This document shows, one piece after another, positions 9,427 through 16,808 of a stretch of DNA of 64,000 nucleotides. This DNA is from Sphingobacterium olei. GTDB lineage: Bacteria; Bacteroidota; Bacteroidia; Sphingobacteriales; Sphingobacteriaceae. Each line of letters opens with the position of its first letter. Position 1 is the first letter of the stretch. Under the pieces are notes generated by a model. That model was not told the DNA's origin. It saw only the letters and a list, made by a program, of their open reading frames with translations, and made no database searches. Position numbers and translations under genes: made by a program. The stretch lies in contig NZ_SUME01000001.1 in assembly GCF_005048855.1 (NCBI RefSeq), positions 682,001 through 746,000 on the forward strand, given 5' to 3'.

Positions 9427-10074
9427 ATGAAAAGTCTACTTTTCCTTGGAATCCTAAGGATGATTAAAACCGTCTTCGTATTCCTATCTTACTCATTTAT
9501 AGTTCAGGCCCAAGAGGCACCTAAGCCAAATATCATTTTGATCTTGTCCGATGATCTTGGGATAGGGGATATCAGCTGTTATTTCGGAAAGTACAAGACA
9601 CCAAATATTGACAAGATTGCGGCAGAGGGCATTCGTTTCACCAATTACTATAGTGCGTCTCCAATATGTTCTCCATCCCGGGCGGGCATTTTCACGGGTC
9701 AGGTGGCCTATTTTGTCGAGAAAACATTGACTTTTTTGCGAGAGAACAAAGGCAAACCCTGTTATGTGAACCTTTGGACAGACGACGTGCATGCCAGGCA
9801 ATATATCGGCACGTAAGAAACGACTTATGTGGGAGTATGGACGTAACAACGCCTTTTTAGTGTCCCGAAAGGATCCACCAGAAGCCCTGCGTTAGCCTAT
9901 CGCTGGCAACATTGGAAGTTTTTGATGAATTCGGATAAAAGTAGTATGGAGTTATATGATCTCAACGAAGACCGGATAGAATCGACCAATCTCGTAGCGA
10001 AGCATCCCGATTTAGTAAAACAGTTTAGTGAGCAGCTCCTAGAATGGTGGAATGGTTTACCTCCGTTTGAATAA
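9427..10074 (+). pseudogene. internally deleted sulfatase remnant
   Basis: The first 80-90 codons encode a normal sulfatase start: signal peptide, PNIILILSDDLGIGD, and the formylglycine motif CSPSRAGIFTGQ. The sequence then jumps directly to VAYFVEKTLTFLRENKGKP, the middle of a sulfatase, and on to NLWTDDVHARQY before a TAA at 9814. Coding similarity resumes in the same frame at about 9892 with the typical C-terminal end (LAYRWQHWKFLMNSD, ELYDLNEDRIESTNL, LLEWWNGLPPFE) and stops at 10074. An intact family member has about 450-500 residues; here only about 200 are left in three blocks. The pieces show at least two internal deletions plus a stop, so no active enzyme is expected. Confidence 0.85.
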
Positions 10075-10152
10075 TGAGACATTGACGAATAATTTGATAT
10101 ATACGGATAGCGTTTTTTTAATCGGACGCATATGAATGTAACGCATTTTGTC

Positions 10153-10160
10153 TAAGTTTG
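10153..10160 (+). promoter_or_regulatory. Bacteroidota -7 element upstream of GIN-domain gene
   Basis: TAAGTTTG matches the Bacteroidota -7 consensus TAnnTTTG exactly and lies 27 bp upstream of the start codon at 10188. A clear -33 TTTG at the usual distance is not obvious. Confidence 0.45.
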
Positions 10161-10187
10161 AGGTAATAACTTTAAATTTAATTTAAC

Positions 10188-10865
10188 ATGATGTTTAGAA
10201 TAGTATTTTCCGTAGCTTTTATTGTATTAATGATTCAAACAGGTTTTTCACAGCTATCCCGAAGTATAGGTCCTATGTGTGAATTAGATGTCACGGATAA
10301 AATAAATGTGATATTGATTCCGAGTGATAACAATGAGGTCGTAATAACCGGAGAACTCGCCAATCAAGTTGAAATCATCGAAACAAACGAAGTTTTACGT
10401 ATAAAGATGGCCTCAGGCTATCTACTAAAAGGTGACCAAACGGTGGTTACCGTTTATACACCCAAGCTCAATCGTATTGCCGCCCGTAAAGGAGCGCATG
10501 TACAAATGGAAAAAGGTGAAATAAAGGTAGACTCCCTTCTCTTAACTGCTAATGAGGGCGCGAAGTTAAACTTGATAATCCATGTCGATTATTTAGAATC
10601 GTATAGTACAGCAGGCAGCACGACCGATCTCTCCGGTCAAGCCACAAAACAAGAAGCAAACGTAGCCTTTGGCGGAAAGTATATCGCAAAAGATTTAATT
10701 TCGGAAGAGGCGTATGCCCGTGTAAATGCTGGTGGAAACTGTGAGATACACGCAAAGCAAAGTGTCGACGTACAGACCAGGGCTGGGGGAGTCATAAACA
10801 TTTATGGCAACCCAAGCGAGCGGAAACAAAAGAAAGTTGCGGGCGGAAAAATAGACTTTCTTTAA
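10188..10865 (+). CDS. secreted GIN-domain (DUF2807) protein
   Basis: A 225-residue protein: signal peptide (MMFRIVFSVAFIVLMIQTGFSQ) followed by a head GIN domain. It shows the repeating beta-helix-like pattern of this family (VTDKINVILIPSDNNEVVI, LNRIAARKGAHVQMEKGEI, EAYARVNAGGNCEIHAKQ, VQTRAGGVINIYGNP). GIN-domain proteins are frequent in Bacteroidota and were named as putative auto-transporter adhesins; their real function is unclear. It is a single-gene unit with its own likely promoter and stands 85 bp before the next gene on the same strand. Confidence 0.82.
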   Translation: MMFRIVFSVAFIVLMIQTGFSQLSRSIGPMCELDVTDKINVILIPSDNNEVVITGELANQVEIIETNEVLRIKMASGYLLKGDQTVVTVYTPKLNRIAARKGAHVQMEKGEIKVDSLLLTANEGAKLNLIIHVDYLESYSTAGSTTDLSGQATKQEANVAFGGKYIAKDLISEEAYARVNAGGNCEIHAKQSVDVQTRAGGVINIYGNPSERKQKKVAGGKIDFL

Positions 10866-10950
10866 AACGGTTCGCTTTTACCACATATAGACGGCGCAAC
10901 AATTTTAAAATTTTTATAGTTACCTTTATCATTACAGATTTTAGTATGCC

Positions 10951-11688
10951 ATGAAAGGAAATCTTTTATTACTTTTATTATTTACGACATTGTCGGGATA
11001 TGCTCAAAATACGATCAACAACTACAAATACGTATTGGTACCCGAGCAATTCAGTTTTTTTAAAGAAATGAATCAATATAATCTAAATAGTCTGACAAAG
11101 ACATTTTTGGAACAAAAAGGCTTTACCGTTTATTTCGACAATAAAAATTTGCCAACCGAGCTAGCTAATAACAAGTGTAAGGCGCTTAATGCCGATCTTA
11201 CAGCTAAAAAAGGAATGTTTACCACGACACTTATACTTACATTAACAGACTGCCAAGGTAACGTGGTTTTTAAGGGCAAAGAAGGTAAAAGCAGAGAAAA
11301 GGAATTTAGTGCTTCGTATGGTGAGGCTTTAAAAAACACCTTCGTCTCTTTAGATGAACTTCCTTATACCTTTACCGGTGAAACCCAAGAGGTCGAAACT
11401 GTAAAGACATCTGAAGCAGTTGTCGTACCCACAAATCCACCGGCGGTAGCAGTTGAAAGCACCGAATCCTCGGAAACCTTATATGCTCAGGCAACAGCAA
11501 ATGGTTTTCAGTTGATCGATACCACGCCAAAAAAAGTGCTGACCCTTTTTAAAACGTCTGTAGCCGATTCTTTTATTGCGGATAGTGGTCAATTCAAGGG
11601 AATCGTGCTGAAAAAAGGAGGGAAGTGGTTTTTTGATTACTACAACAATGAAAAGTTGATTTCCAGAGAATTGCAGATTAAGTTTTAG
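10951..11688 (+). CDS. secreted protein of unknown function
   Basis: A 245-residue protein with a clean signal peptide (MKGNLLLLLLFTTLSGYAQ). The N-terminal half (YKYVLVPEQFSFFKEMNQYNLNSL, FLEQKGFTVYFDN) resembles proteins conserved in Bacteroidetes without assigned function; a two-Cys pair (NNKCKAL and LTDCQGN) may form a disulfide. A Pro/Val/Glu/Ser-rich linker at about residues 145-175 leads to a short C-terminal beta-rich part (GQFKGIVLKKGGKWFFDYY). It is followed 29 bp downstream by the metallopeptidase gene and may be co-transcribed with it. Confidence 0.7.
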   Translation: MKGNLLLLLLFTTLSGYAQNTINNYKYVLVPEQFSFFKEMNQYNLNSLTKTFLEQKGFTVYFDNKNLPTELANNKCKALNADLTAKKGMFTTTLILTLTDCQGNVVFKGKEGKSREKEFSASYGEALKNTFVSLDELPYTFTGETQEVETVKTSEAVVVPTNPPAVAVESTESSETLYAQATANGFQLIDTTPKKVLTLFKTSVADSFIADSGQFKGIVLKKGGKWFFDYYNNEKLISRELQIKF

Positions 11689-11717
11689 TACTTTGTCGAA
11701 AAAAATAAATAAGCTCC

Positions 11718-12518
11718 ATGAGTGATTCTTCCTATTTTATTGTTGCCGTTGTCGCATTCCTTGGTATTTTGCTAATTGTTTACGTCTTTAGATCGGGAGG
11801 CAAAAAGAAAATTGCGCTATCTTCGGCACTTACCGACCAACTGATGACAGAGGTTCTCGAGAAGCAAGTTCGGTTTTATCGTCATCTACCTGCCGACGAA
11901 CAACAGACCTTCCTGCAACGGGTGCGCTACTTTCTGGAGTACACCAAGATATCCGCAGAGAAAGGCGCCGTAGTTACCGACGAGGATAAAATACTGATAG
12001 CTGCGAGTGCTACGATTCCACTATTTCATTTTAAGCTCTGGGTGTATCGAAATCTCACGGAAGTACTGGTATATCCTGATTATTTTGATGAGCGATTCAG
12101 CACAGCGAGCGAAGGGAGAAATGTTGCCGGGATGGTTGGTTCCGGTGCACTCAGCAGTAAAATGATCCTATCACAGCAGGCATTGCGCAGTGGGTTTTTG
12201 AGTATGTATCCGGGCAATACCGCCATTCATGAGTTTGTGCACCTCATCGACAAGGCCGATGGTGAGGTGGATGGCATTCCCGAGTATCTTATCCCGAAGT
12301 CGTTGATCCAGCCCTGGGTCAACGAGATGCATAAAACCATTCGCGAAATCAGAACCGGCGAATCAGACATTCGAGAATATGCGGGTACCAATGAAGCGGA
12401 ATTTTTTGCCGTTGTATCCGAATATTTCTTTAAGAAACCCGCATTGCTACAAGAAGATCATCCAAAGTTATACCGCATGTTGGATCATATCTATGGAGGG
12501 TCCGAAAAACCCGCATAG
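11718..12518 (+). CDS. zinc-dependent peptidase, MtfA-like (M90 family)
   Basis: A 266-residue protein with one N-terminal membrane helix (YFIVAVVAFLGILLIVYVF) and an MtfA-like peptidase domain. The HExxH zinc motif is visible in IHEFVHLIDKADG (about residue 173), and the third ligand is probably in NEAEFFAVVSEYFF. E. coli MtfA is a soluble peptidase that acts on the Mlc/PtsG regulation circuit; Bacteroidota homologues such as this one carry a membrane anchor and their substrate is not known. Length fits the family. The gene ends 54 bp from the convergent multicopper oxidase gene, with a small hairpin between. Confidence 0.85.
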   Translation: MSDSSYFIVAVVAFLGILLIVYVFRSGGKKKIALSSALTDQLMTEVLEKQVRFYRHLPADEQQTFLQRVRYFLEYTKISAEKGAVVTDEDKILIAASATIPLFHFKLWVYRNLTEVLVYPDYFDERFSTASEGRNVAGMVGSGALSSKMILSQQALRSGFLSMYPGNTAIHEFVHLIDKADGEVDGIPEYLIPKSLIQPWVNEMHKTIREIRTGESDIREYAGTNEAEFFAVVSEYFFKKPALLQEDHPKLYRMLDHIYGGSEKPA

Positions 12519-12531
12519 ATATTGAATGGTT

Positions 12532-12550
12532 AAGACCATGTTTTGGTCTT
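12532..12550. terminator. short hairpin between convergent genes
   Basis: AAGACCA (12532-12538) and TGGTCTT (12544-12550) form a 7-bp stem with a 5-nt loop, followed by TAATAAT. It is a plausible though weak bidirectional terminator for the peptidase and the multicopper oxidase. Confidence 0.45.
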
Positions 12551-12571
12551 TAATAATAGCTCGGAGCAGAT

Positions 12572-14845
12572 CTAATAATTTAGCGCTAGCCCAACACCGA
12601 AACCCATATCACTATCATAGTGTGTACGAATACCTATATTTTTATTGATGATGTATTTTAGATCCGCCATATATTCCTTATCAGTATTAGCCATAAAACC
12701 CGCTCTCAATCTTTTTGAGATCGGAATATCTTCACGCATTAATGACAGACGTACGATACCATCGTGATATACTTCTGCCTGAAAATTCACGAGCATGGGC
12801 AAGGTGTACATAAAGCCTACGCTGAAGGCATTGCGTGTATCTTTTTCATTTTTCTGACCAAATAAATTGGTTTCGTGTTCATCTATACCCATTTTACGGT
12901 AACGCCAGTCAAAGCCGATAAATGGCATAAACCATTGCATTTTACCGATGTACCGTCCCAAGTGGGTTTCCACTTCGTAACCGTGCATATCGCTATATCC
13001 TAAACGCCATTCCGTACCTAAACTCCATCTCGCATTTTGTAGCATTGCTTCTCCATCGTTACCATTGGTTGCAAAATCATTCTGAGCCATAAAGTGTGGC
13101 ATATTGCTTTCGTTTTGCAATTTATTGTACGCTTTCTTCTTGTTGGGCAGGTACGGATTTTGATAGTCATCAACTGCAAAAACCCTATTCATGCCAGACA
13201 TCATATGATAAAGGATATGACAATGGAAAAACCAATCTCCTTCTTCGTTTGCCAAAAACTCAATGGTATCCGTTTCCATTGGCATTATATCCAGCACATT
13301 TTTAAGGGGCGATTTTTCACCTTTCCCATTGATTACCCTAAAATCAAAACCGTGCAAGTGCATTGGGTGGCGCATCATCGAATTATTGTAAAGGGTGATA
13401 CGTAAAATTTCTCCTTTCGTCACAGGTATTTTATCGGTTTCAGAAAGTATTTTATTATCCATGCTCCACACATATCGGTTCATATTTCCCGTAAGTGTAA
13501 ATTGTAATTCTTTTACGGGTGCATCTTTGGGAAGTGTGGTATTGTAGGGCGATTGCAGCATAGCATAATTTAAGGTTTTGATTTCCCCTAACGCATTTGC
13601 ATCGTAACGGTTGGGGTCGTCATCCATATTCATATTGTGCTGGCTATGGTCTTGCATCAGCTTAGCTTCTCCTGTAATTTCAGGATACATGACTACATTC
13701 ATATCCATTTGGTTCAGGCTCATTTTCATTCCCATATCGTCCAGATCTCCGTTCATCTTCATCATATCGTTCATCATTTTCATCCCTTCAAAATATTTTA
13801 ATTTGGGAAGTGGCGACAGGAGTTGTTTGATACCATTGCCCACAAAGTAACTTGCTGATTGTGTTCGGTCCTCGGTCGTCGCTAAAAATTCGTACGCAAT
13901 ACCATCTTCAGGAATTGTTACCACAATATCGTAGGTTTCGGAAACTGCAATAATTAATCTATCTACCTCTACCGGTTCTACATCATTACCGTCATTAGCT
14001 ACGACTGAAATTTTACCACCTGCATATCGTAACCAAAAATAGGATGAAGCTCCACCGTTTGACACTCTTAATCTTACTTTATCTCCTGCTTTTAGTGTTT
14101 TACCATCAACTGTTGTTAAATCAGTAGTATGATGTCCATTGATTAATATTTTGTCATAATAGACATCGCTTACGTCCATTGCCAACATACGTTTCCATTC
14201 GTTGGTTAGTTTAGTTTTGAAATGTCCTTCTCTGATGGCTTCTGCGTAGGACTGGGTTGCATTTTTTTTGATTGCCGCCCAATCGTTGGCATTGTGCAAC
14301 ATCCGATTGATGTTATCGGGATTTAAATTTGTCCATTCGCTTAAAATGATGGGTACAGTTGGTAAATCATCTATCCCTTTTCTGAAGATTTTATCGTCAT
14401 CCTTTTTCTTCATGATGAAACTGCCATACATTCCAATCTGCTCCTGCAAACCGGAATGGGAATGGTACCAATGCGTTCCGTGTTGGATAATTGGAAAACG
14501 GTAAGTATAAGTTGTACCCGCCTGAATGGGTTTCTGGGTAAGCCAAGGTACACCATCTTCTTTATTGGGCAAGAATACACCGTGCCAATGCAATGAGGTG
14601 CTTTCTTTTAACTGGTTGTGGACTATAATCTCGGCAGTATCGCCTTCTATGAACGTAAGCGTAGGCATTGGTATTTGCCCATTTACTGCAATTGCTCTCT
14701 TTTCTTTTCCTGCGTAGTTTACAAGCGTATCTTTTACATACAGCTCGTATCGCACTACTTTTTGTGCAGAAAGGGATTGCGAACATAAAAGTATGAAAAC
14801 TACCTGTAGCAACCTTATAGTAAAATTTTTTTGGGGTATATTCAT
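12572..14845 (-). CDS. multicopper oxidase with C-terminal CopB-like domain
   Basis: About 757 residues from the ATG at 14845, which begins a signal peptide ending SQSLSAQ. All multicopper oxidase copper motifs are present: HWHG and HWYHSHS near the N terminus, then HPMHLHGFDFRV and HCHILYHMMSGM (type 1 and trinuclear ligands) around residues 500-570. A Met-rich stretch (MKMMNDMMKMNGD, MSLNQMDMN) before them is typical of CopA/PcoA-type copper oxidases. After residue about 600 a second domain resembles the CopB outer-membrane barrel (RWSLGTEWRLGYSDMHGYE, MQWFMPFIGFDWRYR, VNFQAEVYHDGIVRLSLM, ending GVGLALNY). The protein probably oxidises Cu(I) in the periplasm. It is the last gene of the copper island. 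Confidence 0.88.
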   Translation of the reverse strand: MNIPQKNFTIRLLQVVFILLCSQSLSAQKVVRYELYVKDTLVNYAGKEKRAIAVNGQIPMPTLTFIEGDTAEIIVHNQLKESTSLHWHGVFLPNKEDGVPWLTQKPIQAGTTYTYRFPIIQHGTHWYHSHSGLQEQIGMYGSFIMKKKDDDKIFRKGIDDLPTVPIILSEWTNLNPDNINRMLHNANDWAAIKKNATQSYAEAIREGHFKTKLTNEWKRMLAMDVSDVYYDKILINGHHTTDLTTVDGKTLKAGDKVRLRVSNGGASSYFWLRYAGGKISVVANDGNDVEPVEVDRLIIAVSETYDIVVTIPEDGIAYEFLATTEDRTQSASYFVGNGIKQLLSPLPKLKYFEGMKMMNDMMKMNGDLDDMGMKMSLNQMDMNVVMYPEITGEAKLMQDHSQHNMNMDDDPNRYDANALGEIKTLNYAMLQSPYNTTLPKDAPVKELQFTLTGNMNRYVWSMDNKILSETDKIPVTKGEILRITLYNNSMMRHPMHLHGFDFRVINGKGEKSPLKNVLDIMPMETDTIEFLANEEGDWFFHCHILYHMMSGMNRVFAVDDYQNPYLPNKKKAYNKLQNESNMPHFMAQNDFATNGNDGEAMLQNARWSLGTEWRLGYSDMHGYEVETHLGRYIGKMQWFMPFIGFDWRYRKMGIDEHETNLFGQKNEKDTRNAFSVGFMYTLPMLVNFQAEVYHDGIVRLSLMREDIPISKRLRAGFMANTDKEYMADLKYIINKNIGIRTHYDSDMGFGVGLALNY

Positions 14846-14901
14846 TTTGATGTTTTTTTTAAGAAACACAGTCTCTTTGTTTTCCAGAAAGCGAAATAAT
14901 T

Positions 14902-15789
14902 TTATTTATTGCTAATTGTTTCCTGTACGTTACCGCAGGTCAGCATTTGAGAGCCGTAATATGGATTTTTAACCGTCGCTTCCTTACTTAGCCAATATGC
15001 ACCTTTCCCACTACTGTACATTGGGCAATGCTGATAATATATAGGTTTTTCGTGTTTCGACACCTTAGCTAATTCATACATATTTTTAGAAAGTAAAGCG
15101 AAATTTTCTCTTTGCTTTGCAACATCTTTGGAAGCAGCAATCTTTTCAGCATTTGCCGTTAAGTCTTTCATTACTTTCATCCAAACTGTATGTTCGTCAG
15201 TAGAAAGCTTTGTCATCTCTACCCCTTTAATTGCTTTTATCAGTGCTGTAGCTTTGTCGAATGCAGTACCTGCATCCGTTTTTACCAAAGCATCTTTCAC
15301 TGAAAAATAATTGTCGAAAACGGCCTTCAGTTGTGGTGCATTTTGAGCATGGGCAGTATTTGTTGTAGCCATCTCGCTGTGATTATGGCTTGCATGTTCA
15401 TTTTTCATATTCCCACCTGCATCATTAGATTTTACGACCGGCTTTAATTCTCTACTGTACTGGCAACATCCCGGAAGTTTAGCATATACGTCATCCGGTG
15501 CTAAAAATTTTTCGCTATCGTAGCCCGCTAGTGCAATACTTTTTAGGATCTCATCCTGCTTAATCTTGGCGCTGTTATACGTGATTGTAGCCAACTTAGT
15601 GTCTTTATTCCATTCTACAGAAGCTATATTTTGTACGTTTCCCGCTTTTTCGATGGTTGTTTTACACATTCCGCAGTTACCATATATTTTTACGGTTTCT
15701 GTTTTTGCATTTTTGATTTGTGCGAAGCTATTTACAGTCGATAGTAATACCGTGATTACCACCAATATTTTTGATATTGATTTGTTCAT
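14902..15789 (-). CDS. HMA-domain plus DUF3347 copper-binding protein
   Basis: A 295-residue exported protein (signal MNKSISKILVVITVLLSTVNSFAQ). Residues about 30-95 form a heavy-metal-associated domain with the metal loop GNCGMCKTT. A His-rich linker (NEHASHNHSEMATTNTAH) follows, then DUF3347 over about residues 150-245. The end carries a second metal-ligand pattern HCPMYSSGKGAYWLS with GSQMLTCG. Such proteins accompany CusA/CopA-type systems in Bacteroidota and likely bind copper in the periplasm. It lies 32 bp upstream of the multicopper oxidase start region, on the same strand. Confidence 0.85.
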   Translation of the reverse strand: MNKSISKILVVITVLLSTVNSFAQIKNAKTETVKIYGNCGMCKTTIEKAGNVQNIASVEWNKDTKLATITYNSAKIKQDEILKSIALAGYDSEKFLAPDDVYAKLPGCCQYSRELKPVVKSNDAGGNMKNEHASHNHSEMATTNTAHAQNAPQLKAVFDNYFSVKDALVKTDAGTAFDKATALIKAIKGVEMTKLSTDEHTVWMKVMKDLTANAEKIAASKDVAKQRENFALLSKNMYELAKVSKHEKPIYYQHCPMYSSGKGAYWLSKEATVKNPYYGSQMLTCGNVQETISNK

Positions 15790-15927
15790 AATATTAATTT
15801 TTTAGAAATGGAATTCACGAACTCCGTTTCATTTTGAAAATTTTTAATGTAATAAGATATACGAGTTGATTGCGAAAACCGGATTTAGTTTTCGACAAGA
15901 CATAGCTATGGCTAGCAAGCCATGGTT

Positions 15928-16317
15928 TTAGCTTATTTTAGGGGGTTGCCAAATGGATGGGTAGCCTGATGAATAATAGGCTTGTTTAAAACCGAATTTT
16001 TGCTTTTTAGTTTCCGCAAAATAGTCTGTTACTTTAAAATCACTTGATATTGTCGAGCTTACAAAAGATGAAGAAATGTTGCACCTGCACGAGCTGTTTT
16101 TGCACTTACCATTGCAATCGTCATGGTTCTTATCTTTTTTGCAGGATTTTGTTTCGCAACAATCTTTTTTCTCTGCTTTTGCAGATTGGTCCTTTGAGCA
16201 AGATTTCTGTTCTGTGTTAGCCGCTTTTTTTGCACAAGCATAACCTGTGCTTGGCGTAAGGAAAAATCCTAAGCACAGTAAGATAACAAAGCCAATATGT
16301 TTACTCCAAGTTTTCAA
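15928..16317 (-). CDS. Cys/Lys-rich secreted protein of the copper island
   Basis: About 129 residues with a hydrophobic N terminus (HIGFVILLCLGFFLTPSTGYA) and then a Cys- and Lys-rich segment (CSKDQSAKAEKKDCCETKSC, CNGKCKNSSCRCN) with roughly a dozen cysteines. The C-terminal part is aromatic (FGFKQAYYSSGYPSIWQPP). There is no ATG in a suitable place; the longest frame starts with TTG at 16317, so the true start is uncertain. Its place between chaperone and DUF3347 genes and the cysteine content suggest metal binding, a metallothionein-like role in the periplasm; this is inference. I do not recognise a named family. Confidence 0.65.
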   Translation of the reverse strand: MKTWSKHIGFVILLCLGFFLTPSTGYACAKKAANTEQKSCSKDQSAKAEKKDCCETKSCKKDKNHDDCNGKCKNSSCRCNISSSFVSSTISSDFKVTDYFAETKKQKFGFKQAYYSSGYPSIWQPPKIS

Positions 16318-16486
16318 TACAACAAATTTACAAATAAGATTATCTTTTTTTGATGGCTTTTTTCTTTTTATGCGGATGTTTACGAAAGTTGTATCCTTTT
16401 GCTTTTTTTCAAGACATCATGACCTTTTCAGAAACCTAAGCTAATGGATAACTGGTCCTGAAAAGGGCATTTCAAAAAGCATTATG

Positions 16487-16708
16487 TTAATTGTTTAACG
16501 GTTCTATTTTAAAACCAGCCTTTTCTATTTTTTCAATCACCTGTTCTTCAGTAATACCTTCGGACTTAACAGTCAGTACCTTATCTTTGTTTGCGGTGTC
16601 TACTTCCCAATGGCAAACGCCGTCGGCATCATTCAAAAATGGAGTTACTTTAGCAATACATCCCCCGCAATTAATGTTCGTCTTAAATTGAAATTCTTTA
16701 TTTTCCAT
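16487..16708 (-). CDS. CopZ-like HMA copper chaperone
   Basis: A 73-residue cytoplasmic protein made of one heavy-metal-associated domain. The Cu(I) loop is NINCGGCIAKV (Cys-Gly-Gly-Cys), followed by the usual beta-alpha-beta pattern (HWEVDTANKDKVLTVKSE, EEQVIEKIEKAGFKIE). It should carry Cu(I) to the CopA ATPase encoded just upstream on the same strand (100 bp gap). Length and motif are normal for the family. Confidence 0.88.
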   Translation of the reverse strand: MENKEFQFKTNINCGGCIAKVTPFLNDADGVCHWEVDTANKDKVLTVKSEGITEEQVIEKIEKAGFKIEPLNN

Positions 16709-16808
16709 TGTTTTAGAATTTTAGTATGTTATTTAATAATACAAATTTCAGTATTATGTTGTTCAGTATTATTGTGTAATTTACTGTTTGATTTGTGAGA
16801 TTTACTGT

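Noticed and set aside
9666..9860. An overlapping plus-strand frame inside the sulfatase remnant.
   Set aside because: It is a shadow of the decayed sulfatase in another frame; only the main frame matches the family.
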